DNA from: Gnetum montanum
Lineage: Eukaryota > Streptophyta > Gnetopsida > Gnetales > Gnetaceae
Reading direction: 5' to 3'
Assembly (NCBI GenBank): GCA_015680685.1
Contig: MNCI01004036.1
Coordinates: 725,544 to 789,543, forward strand
Length of the DNA stretch: 64,000 bases
The notes beneath the pieces are model-generated. The model was not told where the DNA came from. It saw only the letters and a program-made list of their open reading frames with translations, and ran no database searches. Each line of letters opens with the position of its first letter. The first letter of the stretch is position 1. Made by a program: the position numbers and the translations under genes. Below are positions 22,080 to 33,160 of the stretch, piece by piece.

Positions 22080-24345
22080 TCATAGTGTTTCAATGTTATA
22101 GCTATGGAGGAATCTCACCCTGCATGGATGGAGTAGGAGGTAACTAGGTTGAAGATGGAGGTGTGTGTGTAGACAAATGTAAAGGGTGGTATGGATATGG
22201 GTTTTCTCCTCTAGTAGATGGTGAATGTGTTCAGTGGCACTCTGGAGGGTAATATTGATGCTGAAATGAGGTATGACTTGCAGAACTTCTTGGGGAGATG
22301 GGTTGCTAAACATGGGACCCGTATGGATCTAGTTGCCTATAAGGGTATTGTTGCCTTAGTAATGTCATTTCCCATGATTGTGGTTGGTACGACTATTAGT
22401 ATTATTCATAAGGTTTTGGAGGAGCTCCACTTAGGTAGTAAGCTTATTGTTGCTGGTGGAATTGCCTTGGATTGCCTTGAGGATAAGGTAATCATCTAGG
22501 TGCATGCCTACATGCTAATCGAGGATTCAATGCATACATCACAAACTCTTGTAAGTGTGACACCAGAGGATAACATCCCTTTGGATGTTCATATTGATAG
22601 ATTTCACAATCAATTTCATCATCAAAGTCAGTTTCCACAACTTCCTCTATTGCTGCAACTTTGCCCTTACCTCTTTGGTAGGCCTGTTTAGCTTCTTTTC
22701 ACCTCATGTGATTATGATCACTATTTTTCTCTTTGGATTATTTGGCAATTTTAATAGCAGTTTGAAATTTTTCATCCAAAGAGTACCATAATTTATCAAC
22801 CTTTGCTGAAATGTCAAAAATAAATTTTTGGATGGATAAGATTTTCCTGTTCACCACTTCATCAAGTGGTGCCTCTTTCTCGTCAGAAAATTGGACCTCC
22901 TATTTTTTGATGGAAGGGTCTCTATTATACTCTTCTACACTTTCCCTTTTTCATAGCTCACCTTCTTCTTTTTCTACCTACTCAATTAGCCTTTGGATCT
23001 GATGAGCTCTCAATTCAAACAATCTCCCTTGGGCAAACACCCCAAGAGTTCTTCTAGTTTTTGCTCTAAACCCATCTATAATGTGGCAAAGTTGTTCCCC
23101 TTTGAGAATAACCATGGCCATGACATCAATGTAAAATTGAATAGTATCTACCCATGGTAACATCCAAGGGTTCATGTATTCCCTATTTCTAGCCTTTGAT
23201 TTTCCTTCTTAGAGTAGACACTATGAAGTACATCTAATATTTGTCATTAAATAGCTCTAACATGGTACCCCATTTGTGGATAGATTCTGACTCTAAAGAC
23301 TAGTACTAGCTTTCAACTTCCTTGATGAGTATCCTAGGGAAAAGCTTGAGTTTCTACCACTCATTTTCTATGTTTTGTAAGGCACAAGCATCATGGAAAG
23401 ATTGTAGATGTGTTTGTGGATCAGAATTGTATCCCCCCTCAAATCTTGGGATATTATTCATGTCTAAGCCCTTAATCCTACTACTTTCATATGCCTAGTT
23501 GGAATTCTAACTACCTCTACAATGTTGAGCATGCTTTGAATTGCCAATAGAGGTTCATCATCATCAATGCATTGATGATGCCGATGATGGTTTTGGCCAC
23601 CCCTTCAATCTTGGTGGCCTTCATGATCATTGTTATCTCATTGATCACCTTCATCATGATTATTTCAATAATGACTCCTATGAGAACCAACAGATGAAAA
23701 AGAATGTTCAAAATCATATGAAGAGGATGGAGAGGAAGGTGGATTACCACCACCACCGTGGTGTCTGCCACCACTTTTTCACTTATTATGATCACCATCT
23801 TTAGATCCCTTGCAATTGTGATGCTTGCCCAAGTCCCTACCTTTGTTGTCACTTTTTCTTGAACCTTGTTTATGAATAGTGGATTGCAGGTTCAGGTTCA
23901 CACCCTCGTCACCAATAACAGGGGGTGGAGAATCTTTATGTTGAGAATCTTCAAAGGGAGAATCCTCATTGTCATCTTGATCTGGTAGGAATAAGGGATT
24001 AGTGAAATGTTTTCCCTTGGTAACTTCATGGAGCTTCTCTTAACATCAATCTTGCTTGCACTGTGTTTCAGTGGAATGGTAGTTCTAAGTGTCATAACCA
24101 TTCATAATGTGTTCTTCATGAAGATATGCAATGCCCAACTTCTTAAGGGTTTGAAATAGCATCTTGGGCACAGATTGATCGAGGGGCAAGATGATGTTGC
24201 CCTCCATATCATGCCATCATAGTTGTTCATCCTGATGTAGAATGAAGGTGAAGTTTGGTACATACTCATCTAGACAAGTATATACCACTTTGCATTCCTA
24301 TGGGACTAGTGATTTGACATCTTCGTGCTTATGAGAAGAAGACAT
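22080..24345 (-). pseudogene. Gag of element 2
   Basis: Start chosen at ATG 24345-24343, about 155 nt after the LTR; the same N-terminal region follows the leader in element 3 (FTFILHQDEQL near 24210-24260 here). A charged, histidine- and glycine-rich middle region (about 23560-23900) precedes the gag domain. AQGRLFELRAHQIQRL near 22985-23035 matches element 3 exactly in most positions. A proline-rich tail continues to about 22080. Repeated stops. Plus-strand open frames here (e.g. 22218-22499) are shadows. Confidence 0.75.
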
Positions 24346-24481
24346 TTTGCAATATGAAATAAAACATTAGTGTGCTTTTAGAATTCTATGTATAATAGGA
24401 ATGATATTGACCTCGAGGTTTGTACAATGATATTAATGGTATTCACTTAAACCTAAATAGCACATGTTTCAACAAACAAAG

Positions 24482-24499
24482 TCCCTAGCAACGATGCTA
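24482..24499 (-). promoter_or_regulatory. Primer binding site, tRNA-Asp type
   Basis: Minus strand one base after the 5' LTR: TAGCATCGTTGCTAGGGA. Plant Athila elements use TGGCGCCGTTGCCGGGGA, complementary to the tRNA-Asp 3' end. The two agree at 14 of 18 positions, and all four differences are G-to-A or C-to-T, as expected from deamination. Confidence 0.75.
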
Positions 24500-24500
24500 A

Positions 24501-25374
24501 TGATGAACGACAAGGTACCCCTATGCCCAACCATACAAATCACAAAGCGTTCATGCGCGATCTGGTCAAATTTTGTGAACTTTATCATTTCTAATGCACT
24601 AATCTTCTAGAAAGTGAATCTTGCCTTAAGATCAATTATTATCTTCCCAATTATACTTGTGATGTACACTAGTATGGTTAAGTGTAATTGAGGTATTTGA
24701 TTTTTATCATTTTGTATTTTTATGGTTTTGGTGCTTAAAGATAAATAAAGTAGTTAAACTAACTAACTTGATTTAACTAATTATCAAATGTCTAACTAGT
24801 CCTAACATAAGCATTTGGTCCCACTTTCCATACACATCCTGAACCCACGTATTCGTTGCTAGGTGACCAAGCACTACACTACTGGGCGTACCAAGTGATA
24901 ACATTGTTGAGATTACCAAGCAAATGCATGTTACGCTCAAAGTGGTCATACTTATGTGTTCAATCTATCTTTCTTAATTACTTCATTAACTTAATTACTA
25001 GAAACATTTAATAAATAATTTAAACCATTAAATAAATAATTGAAAAAATTAAATGCATAAACAAGATATTTAATCTATCCAAAGTGCTGCAAGGTTTATT
25101 AGAAAGCTTGTCTTTATTGCTACACATATTTTTGTGCTCAGGTACAACAATGCTCAAATAAAGATTCGTACACTCAATGATTCCTGCTATGGGCACTCGG
25201 GAGAAAAATTCTAACTTTCAAATGAACAAACTACAAGAGCTTCTCTACTAAAAAATCTCTGTTGCCATAAATGTGGCTAGTAGGCACATATTTATAGCCA
25301 AAAATAAACACTACGTTGATGGGGCCTTGTCGATGAGGCCTTATCGACGTAGCCAACCAGACTATAACTCATCA
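24501..25374 (-). repeat. 5' LTR of element 2
   Basis: 874 bp, plus-strand TGATGAACGACAAGGTACCC to ATAACTCATCA. Same family as 12776-13712; the pair differs by scattered transitions and length changes, so insertion is not recent. U3 palindromes at about 25317-25355. Confidence 0.93.
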
Positions 25375-26680
25375 AAGAGTGTAACAATAATGAAAAAACA
25401 TAGATATAATCTATTATCAAAGGAAAAAGTAACCACTTCCAAGCCTTTGAATGTCATTTTTGATGTATCTACTAAGAGGAATGTTTTTGAACCAAGTGGA
25501 AGAGAGAAAAATAAAAGTAAAGAAGATCGAGGAGAGAAAAGTACTAAAATCAAAATTTTAGTAAATGGATGAAGAAATTAGGCTTTTATGAAGATGAATA
25601 ATATGATCTAACTAAGGATCTTAAACACGTCAAGGCCAACATCAGTATAGATCAATTGTTACAAATAGGAGATTAGTAGAGAAAAGTTTTAGAGCTTATT
25701 AAAGATAAAATGAGACTTGGAGAGTTAGAGTTAAGCTATGTATCTAACATTGATAAGACAACAAAAACTAGCTATGATTATACTCTTGATAAAGAAGCTC
25801 CTCCTTTTCTTTTAACAATGAAGTTAAAAGACAAATGTCTTCACAAGTGTTTGATTGATGATAGAGGTACATCTACTATCATACCACTATCTATATGCAA
25901 AACACTTGGTTTGACTCCTAAACAATCCAATAAAAAGATTGTTCAAGTGGGAAAAAGTAGAGAGTGAAGATTATGAATCATCTACTCAATGTTCTATTAG
26001 AAATCACTTCTAAACCCTATATAAAAAGTAGAGTAACCATTCAAGTGGTAGATATACCATATTCATATAAACTTTTGTTAAGTGGAAGTTGGAGTAAAAA
26101 CCTCTCATTTTACATATCAATAGATTACTCACATATGTGGCTACCTTGGAAAGGGGAACCAAATCAAATATACATATATAGTGAACCTTTGATGATTGAA
26201 AATATTACTTCAAATGGGAAAAACAAAGTTGTTGAAACAAAAGCTTTGAATACAAAATTTGCACACTTCAAGAAGTTTATTACTTGGAAAATGAAAGATC
26301 TCAAGATAAGAACAAGTGGGAGTTATACTTTGATGGTTCTTGTAACTCCAAATGTGTAGGAGCTAGAGTAGTTTAAGTAAATGATGATTTTTCAAAATTT
26401 TTTAAGGTAGTTCCTCTATCTTTCTCTCACATTAAAAACAAGGTTGAATATGAAGCTTTGAGTATTGAAATTAAAACAACATTTCAAAAATGGGAGGTAG
26501 TTTCTAGAAATAATGCTACAAAGGATAACATTTGGGCTAAAGAAGTGGAAGCGCTGATAAAACAAGAGGAAGAGAAGAAAGCTTGGGTTACATTAGAAAT
26601 TAAGTATGATATAATTCAAGATAAGAGGATTCCTATTAGGCTCACTTTGACCATTCTATTTCCTTCTACTAAGTAGCTTA
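25375..26680 (+). pseudogene. Tat-like protease and RNase H-like region, continuation after element 2
   Basis: Begins with the AAGAG duplication. After a charged linker, a retropepsin region (25770-26110) has CLIDDRGTSTIIPLSICKTLG with the active-site loop altered (DTGxS in relatives, DDRGTS here) and YKLLLSGSW for the LLGRPW block. WKGEPNQIYIYSEPL follows. Near 26307-26460 another frame reads WELYFDGSCNSKCVGARVV and later EYEALSIEIK, the additional RNase H typical of Tat elements. Between protease and this RNase H there is no room for RT, so RT and the first RNase H are missing. Stops and frameshifts abound. Confidence 0.7.
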
Positions 26681-27580
26681 TGCTTCACCTGTATAGTTTT
26701 TGTTTCTATTTCTTAGGAATGGGGTTTTTATACCACTGAATCTTAAATTCATGGGGAATTTTTCCCAAAAAAGATTTATGATTTTCAGATGTAAAAACGT
26801 TGAATAAAAATTTCTATTTTTGGTGAATGCAAAAAATACAACTCAACTATTGTACATCAAAAAATAGATTCAATCTTAAAGTCCTTTAAGAATTTTTTAA
26901 GGTGGGTAAGAAATGCTGGCATATTTTGATCACTTAATGGAATAGGCTTTGAAAATATATTCCACCCTTCTTTTGATTTAATACAAGAGTCTAAAAATGC
27001 AAAGGAAAATGAGTTTAAGTTGAGACACTTAGGGGAGCCACCACACTGCTAATCCATCCCTTGGCTACGTTTTCTAACTACTTCCACTTTTTTGTTGCTA
27101 CTGATGTTTCTTCTCTCAACAAATCATGATCATTATGAGAGAATGAATGATCTTTGTGGGTATTTTATTTGGTGAGGGCCACACTTTTTGGACCTATCTA
27201 TTAAAGAATAAGACTGGAGGAAAGCCATGGATGCTACGAGGCAACCAAGATTGTGTTCTCAATGATTCAGAGGCTGAAGTCAAAGAATGCAACCAAAAGC
27301 ATTTGATACCTTTATTTGTAGGATAATACTAATCAGGATATGATTTGGCTAGCCTTTAGACTAGATGGGTTACTGCAATCCTTTATTTCCAACACCAGGA
27401 AAGATCTAGGCATACTATCCACAACCAACAACATCATGATGCAGATCTCCCCAAATTCTTTGTTTCGTTAACAATAACTGTAGCAATAGTAGTAGCCACT
27501 AGTGCCACTCTCTTGATGTGACAAACCTACATAAGTATCCTCTCCATCTCTAGGATTCTCAGAGGATTACACAAGCTATC
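26681..27580. other. Unassigned; contains copy of 5033-5247 repeat
   Basis: 26681-26900 is probably the 3' end of the Tat-like element, but no LTR could be paired. 26927-27140 repeats the tail of the duplicated LINE region (e.g. 'aaatgcaaaggaaaatgag', 'gctaatccatccctt') and loses similarity after CATGATCATTAT. 27141-27580 contains no ORF or motif I recognise. Confidence 0.4.
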
Positions 27581-28388
27581 TATTGACCTTTTGAGATGTC
27601 AAAACCTTAAGGAAAATGAAGAACATAAAATGTTATGGAATGTGATGATTTTGTAGGGCATGAATGAGAACTTAAGAAGTGAGATCTATAAAAAGATATT
27701 AAAGTAGAGACTACATGGGCAAGGTAAGATCATAAACGAGCATGGATAAAAACAAAGGCTATGAGTCAAATGAAGATGCTTCAAGAATGGGGAAGAAGCC
27801 AAATCAACAAGAGAATGCCTCAAGAACCAAAGCTCAAAAGTTGAGAAGACATCTCTAAGGAATAGAAGACATCTTGGCTAAGGTGAAGTTATAGGAAGAC
27901 ATCTCCTAGAAATAGGAGATGTCTCCTTTGGAAAGAGGACATCTCCCTAGAGACATCCCATCTTGAAAGGAGACTTCTTCCCAAAGTTGAAGGTGATTTT
28001 AGAGATGTCCCAATTTTGAAAAAAGATGTCTACACTAGTCATTAGAGAGCCATTAAACAATTTCGATGTATTTTAAAAACTTTGATGCTACAAGAAGACT
28101 TCAAACTCTTGGGTATTATGCAAGCATTGTCAACATCAAAGCAATCATTGTCTACTCTATACGTTTGTATTTATGTACTTCATTTTTCATATCATTTGCT
28201 TGATTGTTTGTAGAACTGTGGTTCAAAGTACAAGGACTTGTAATTTAAGTTACACTCTTTTCTTGTGTTTTTGTTTCTCACTTGTAGCCCTATAAGGTTT
28301 GATGTACTTCTTGTAAAAAGGCCTCATAATTAAGCTTGTCAAGATCCTACAGGATTGAGTGTTTGTGCAGCATCAAACACACTCCAAG
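27581..28388 (+). repeat. 5' LTR of copia derivative, right end deleted
   Basis: Starts TATTGACCTTTTGAGATGTC (first G of TG changed) and aligns with 32048 onward. It has the GACATCT cluster at 27853-28030 and the 'gatcctacaggattgagtg' segment near 28344. Similarity ends near 28388, whereas the other copy continues for some hundreds of bases, so LTR right end, primer site and gag start are deleted here. Confidence 0.8.
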
Positions 28389-29570
28389 GTATCTTGCTGA
28401 GCAAGATGTGAGTAGCGAAGAAGAAATAGTATTTCTATCAAGAAGGTTTCAAAGGCTTATGGAGAAAAGGAGTAAGAGCTCTAATCAACAAAGATCTAAT
28501 CAATTTAAAGGTAACTAAAGAGGTAAAAATGTTTCAAGTTCTAATTTTGATTCTTCTTCAATAGAATGTTGCATATGTGTTGGAAGACATCATGTGACCT
28601 CCAAATGTTCTAGTAATGGTAGGTTGCAATGGAGGGACAAAAGTGATATGAATGCAAAAAAGAATAACTTCTACATAAGTTGGGATGATGGAGAACAAAG
28701 TGAAGAAGAGATGGAGGGTGATGCAAAATATTCACAATCTCATCTATATGGCCCTCACAGATGATGATGCTAGTACCTCAAATTATGAATTTAAAAAAGA
28801 TGAAGAAAGGTATGAACTTTTGTGTAATGAACTTTTATCTTTTTAAAATCTTTGCACAAAGTTGAATAAATAGCTAAAACTCAAGGCAAGATATTTCTTC
28901 ATTATATATAAAGATTTCTGATCTTAAAAAAGAAATTTCAGACCTTAGGGCTAAGAATAAAGAGCTAACCAAGTCTTATGAGCAGATTAAGGCAGAACTT
29001 GTAGATACCAAACTTGTAAATGAAAGGCTAGTCAAAGGAAAAGAATCCCTTCAAATGGTTCTTGGACAAGGAAGAAGTCAACATGATAAAGTGGACTAGC
29101 ATGTTTCTCATAAGAAGAAACATCTACATAAACTGCATCAAAACAAAAGGCTTCTCCAAAGATTGAAGTATCAACAAGTACTACATTTCAACCAAGGGTA
29201 ACACCAAGGTTTGATTACTTTAACCACAATAGAAAGGTTAGGTGTTATTACTATAATAATTTTGGACACAAACAATGGAATTTCAATTTAAAATATTATC
29301 ACATAAACACCTGGTCTAATCATAAGACTCCTTCGTCTTACCTAAAATTTCCTAGAAAGGAAACTATGAAGGATATCAAGGAAATGAGGGGAGCTCATAA
29401 AGACAAGAGAGTTAAGAAAGTATGGAGGATTAAAAAGAAGGAACATGAGAATGAGAATACTCTCTCTAGCAACTTTGTGGAAGGCATCCAAGCCTTGGAA
29501 ATCAAAGAAGTTTATGTGAGAAGAGAAACCTCAAAAGAGGAATCTCATTCTCAAACTTACTAGGCACTTT
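28389..29570 (+). pseudogene. Ty1/copia gag C-terminal region
   Basis: Open piece up to 28518 (FLSRRFQRLMEKRSKSSNQQ). It is followed by a complete CX2CX4HX4C zinc knuckle, CCICVGRHHVTSKC (28568-28610). Charged repeats follow. Then a coiled-coil segment of the DLKKEISDLRAKNKEL type lies near 28920-28970. CYYYNNFGHKQWNF (29240-29285) looks like a second knuckle with the second and last Cys lost. The C-terminal open piece is 29366-29563 (KKVWRIKKKE). This gag type is common in plant SIRE/Tork copia elements. Stops and frame changes; pol does not follow. Confidence 0.7.
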
Positions 29571-29679
29571 CATTTTCATTAGCAAGGAGGGTAAGTAGAG
29601 GTAAGTTTTTAATTCATTGTAAGTATATTTTAAGACTATAATCCTTAGCAGCCATCCTTGTGCTTTATCTTGCAAAACC

Positions 29680-29947
29680 CCATCTTGTTAAGATGTCTAA
29701 TAGGAGATGTCTTCCATGAAAAGTCTACTTTCAAAAGGAGACATCTACTCCTAAAACGAGACATCTACCTGAGTTTTCCTTCAATGCAGATAAGATGTCT
29801 ACTTTCCAAAATAGAGGTCTACCTATAGTTTTAGGTATGAACAAGACATCTCTCTTTCAAAGGAGACATTTACTTTTTTTATTAAAAACCCTCATTTGGC
29901 ACGATTATATAAACCCAAACCCTTCTTTTTATTTCATTATCAATGAG
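29680..29947 (+). promoter_or_regulatory. Internal GACATCT cluster and TATA box
   Basis: At least six GACATCT/AGATGTCT words between 29683 and 29870 repeat the wording of the U3 cluster in the flanking LTRs. TATATAAA follows at 29906-29913 and the accessory ORF's Met at 29962, 49 nt after the TATA box. This could be a promoter for the accessory ORF or a fragment of another LTR. Confidence 0.5.
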
Positions 29948-29961
29948 ATGACCAAGGGAAG

Positions 29962-31640
29962 ATGACTAGGGCTTCATCTACAATAGTAATTTGAGCATCC
30001 ATGGCCCACAATGTTGGAACATCAAGGGCATTGCCAAAGAAGAAGTCAAAGGGAGCATCCACCATCAATCCAAGCACCTACAACCACCAGTTTAAATTAG
30101 TCAACATCTAGCACCAGTTTGAGGTCCATTTCTATCATTTCAAAGTGCTCTTTTTCCTTCCCTCAGCATAGGCAACAAGCATTAATGAGTTTCTTCCAAG
30201 TTTTAAATTGGATTACCTTCATTTCCATGGATTTCTCTGTGCCTAAAATTCTAATTCAAGAGTTTTATTATAACATTGTTATTACAAACACTTTTGTTGG
30301 GGCCTTTACTACCATGGTTGGGGCATTGGTGATTAATGTGTCTTCTCAAGTGGTCAATGCACTTCTTGGATTTCTAGTGTTGATGTCTTTAACATCACCA
30401 TCCATTCCATGAATGAAATTTTTATGAATGATGTGATTCTAGTTTCTCAAGATGAATTTTGTGATGCATTGTTTGGGGAGTCAGTGTCTCTTCGTAGTGG
30501 AAGACTTTATAGGAGTCAAATGTCACCAAATGCTTTCATCCTATCACTCACTATTTTGTACAACATCATTATAAAAGGGAGAAAATATTATTATTTGTTG
30601 CCTACCTAGTCATTTATTTTGTATCGCCTTCTTACAAGACAACAATTGGACTTGGGCCATACTCTCTATCATGACATGTTAGGCTTGTTCACCAAGGAGA
30701 GAGTCCTTAGGCACCATTACCTCATTAGTTTGTTAATTTGATAGTAGGGTGTTCCAATTCCTAACATGCCTTTGCTTAAAGGTAAGAGGAGCCTAAGTGA
30801 GTATGCAAAGAAGAGGAGCTCCTCCCATGTCAATGAAGTAGGATCTAGCACCAAGGCACATCAGTCCTAGAAGAATAAGAGATTAGCATCACCATCCCAA
30901 GCCTCTCCTTAGTTGAGAAGGTCCAGATCTATTAGTGGATAGGTGAGACCTTTCCTAAAGAAGCTACTTTGGCCATTTGCTTGTACTTTGGGGATGATTA
31001 ACATGAATCTCTCTTACCTTAGTAAGAGAATGGGTGTAGCCGATGTATCTCTTCCTCCTGATGGGTAGTTGTTTGAGGAGATCATCACTCCTCCCATTTT
31101 AGATAGTGAGGAGAACCTTCCTACTCCACTGAGACATTCGGCAGTAGTTGGACCTTCCTGGGCCTATGAATCAAGAAATAAGTTTGATTCAGATGAGCCT
31201 AATGCACCACCAGCACATGTCCAGGGGGAGCATCCTAATCCCATGTAGCCTAGATCCAGCTTTCATAATCAAGATGATGCTCCTGGGTCTTTTGAGCAGC
31301 AAACCATGGAGAGCATCTTTGGAACTTCATCCCAATGGAGGCTTGCTAATCTCGTCACCTATCAAAGGAAGGGTGCTTCCTCATCCTTTTGGTTTACTCC
31401 ATATGAGCAAGATCCACCATCTTCATCTCAATTTTGAGTGAAGCTTCATCCATGGAGAGCTTCTATCCAAATGCCATATTTGGATAATGATGATGAGTAG
31501 CATGTCTCTATTGCTAGTACCAATAGTGATGATTATGAGGAGGAGATTTACATACCTTCTTATGTTGCAGCTACTTCAGATGAGGACTCTGAAGATGCCA
31601 TAGAGGTCAATGATTAGAGTCCTTAGGTCATCTCTTCTTT
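29962..31640 (+). pseudogene. Accessory ORF of copia derivative, function unknown
   Basis: Begins MTRASSTIVI, then a basic segment (ALPKKKSKGA). Readable blocks in shifting frames follow: EFCDALFGESVSLRSGRLYR (30448-30510), NAFILSLTILYNIIIKGRK (30529-30585), a Leu-rich helical region to 30740, a basic linker (KRSLSEYAKKRSSS), then an acidic, Ser/Pro-rich C-terminus with YIPSYVAATSDEDSEDAIEV near 31552-31612. Layout resembles the large plant retroelement-associated ORFs with a helical middle domain, but I cannot assign a family securely. It lies in the place where SIRE elements carry an env-like ORF. Many stops. Confidence 0.5.
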
Positions 31641-32030
31641 TTTTTTATGTCCAAAAAGAGGGAGAGAGCTTTTGGTGGTTTATGGATAGTTTGATGATGT
31701 ACACATATGTGGTTTTTCTTGTGGACTTGCACATATGTGGTTTTTGTACATGATGAGGATGTTTTGGTGATTGTATGTATTATGGATAGATGATACTTCT
31801 ATATCATGATTATGTGTTTTGTTGCATTATTATGGATATAGGTTTTGCCTTTACATAGTATAGCTTCATTTTAGATTTCATGTGATCTCTACCCTATGCC
31901 TTGAGCCTTAGAGCCATTATCCTAGTTATAACCTTGGTTGCCATTGGAATTTATATTTCTTAATATTTTTATTGGTTATTGTTATTTAAATTGTTTATCT
32001 ACTCACCCATTTTCTTAAGTTTTGGACATC

Positions 32031-32047
32031 ACCAAAAAGGGGAAGAT
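32031..32047 (+). promoter_or_regulatory. Polypurine tract of copia derivative
   Basis: ACCAAAAAGGGGAAGAT immediately before the LTR start TGTTGACC. This wording is characteristic of plant SIRE/Tork-type copia elements. Confidence 0.85.
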
Positions 32048-33160
32048 TGTTGACCTTTTGATATGTCAAAACCTTAAGAAAAATGAAGAACATAGAATGT
32101 TGTGGAATGTGATGATTTTGTAGGGCATGAATGAGAACTCAAGAAGTGAGATCTACAAAGAGATGTCAAAGTAGGAACTACATGAACAAGATAAGAGCAT
32201 GGATAATCATGGATAAAAATGAAGGCTACCAATCAAATGAAGATGCTTCAAGAATTGGGAAGAAGCCAAATTAATAAGAGAATGCCTCAAAAACTAAAGC
32301 TCAAAAGTTCAAAAGATATCTCCAAGGAACAAAAAATGTCTTGGACAAGGTGTTGTCTATCACAAGAAGGCATCTTCCAGAAATAGGAGACATCTCCTTT
32401 GGAAAGAAGACATCTCCCCAAAGATGTCCCATCTTGAAAGGAGATATCTCCCTAGAGTTGAAGGTGATTTCAGTGAGATGTCCCAATTTCAAAGAAGATG
32501 TCTACACTAGTCATTGGATAGCCATTGCACAAATCTTGAGGTGTTTTCAGAAACTCCAATGTTATAAGAAGACTTCAAACTCTCAAGTATTATGCAAGCA
32601 TTATCAACACCAAAGTAATCATTGTCTACTCTATGCGATTGTACTTGTGTACTTCATTTTTCATATCATATGCTTAATTATTTATAGAACTATGCTTCAA
32701 AGTACAAGGACCTGTAATTTAACTTACACTCTTTTCATGTATTTTTATTTCTCTCTTGTAACTTTACAAGGTTTGATGTGCTTCTTTCAAGAATGCATCA
32801 TAATTAAGCTTGTTAGGATCCTACAAGATTGAGTGTTTGTGCAACCTCAAAACACTCTGAAGTAGAGCTTAATTTTGTAAAGGTTATGGGATCTTTGAAA
32901 TCACATTCTAAGCTTATTGGGACCTTGCGGGATTGAGTGGTTTTGCAGTGATGAAACACTTTGGTATGGAGCTCAAAGCTTGTATAGGGTGTGGTACCCT
33001 TCAAACCACATTTTAGAGAAATAATTCCAAAGATTTGCAAGGATTCTACCCTTCAATTTTGAACATACCCANTTCCAAAGATTTGCAAGGATTCTACCCT
33101 TCAATTTTGAACATACCCAAGTTGGGGAACCACATAAAATTTGGGTGTGGCTTTTTTGGC
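32048..33160 (+). repeat. 3' LTR of copia derivative
   Basis: Starts TGTTGACCTTTTGATATG. GACATCT cluster at 32325-32510, 'taggatcctacaag' at 32815. It continues further than the 5' copy, past 'gggtgtggtacccttc' (32987) to 'gggaaccacataaaatttgg' (33125). The right end is approximate because no matching end is present elsewhere in the window. Contains an assembly duplication at 33025-33119. Confidence 0.75.
33025..33119. other. Assembly join: 47-bp repeat around N at 33072
   Basis: 33025-33071 and 33073-33119 are identical and separated by a single N. It is most likely an unmerged contig overlap rather than a biological duplication. Confidence 0.85.

Larger units (their letters stand above)
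12776..25374 (-). mobile_element. Element 2: complete Athila-like Ty3/gypsy element with env-like ORF
   Basis: LTRs at 12776-13712 and 24501-25374, both on the minus strand, flanked by AAGAG at 12771-12775 and 25375-25379. Reading the minus strand: 5' LTR, tRNA-Asp-type primer site, gag, protease, reverse transcriptase, RNase H, integrase, noncoding region, LTR-U3-like segment, intron-like leader, long accessory ORF, polypurine tract, 3' LTR. Total 12.6 kb, about 3.7 kb more than element 3, mainly because of the env-like block and a complete integrase. All coding parts carry stops, so it is immobile without helper proteins. Confidence 0.92.
27581..33160 (+). mobile_element. Ty1/copia derivative: gag and accessory ORF, no pol
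   Basis: Two related LTRs enclose about 3.7 kb: a gag with a zinc knuckle and coiled coil (28389-29570), a GACATCT-rich segment with TATA box (29680-29947), an accessory ORF (29962-31640), and a polypurine tract of the SIRE/Tork wording (CCAAAAAGGGGAAGAT). Protease, integrase and RT are absent. It is either a gag-only non-autonomous element or a deletion product of a SIRE-like element carrying a 3' env-position ORF. Target duplication could not be identified because the right LTR end is unclear. Confidence 0.7.

Noticed and set aside
22218-22499. Open frame of 93 codons on the plus strand
   Set aside because: Lies opposite the gag proline-rich tail of element 2 and has no domain of its own; a shadow.
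32341-32832. 163-codon open frame (+)
   Set aside because: Lies within the copia LTR U3/R region; absence of stops is incidental and the other LTR copies do not keep the frame.
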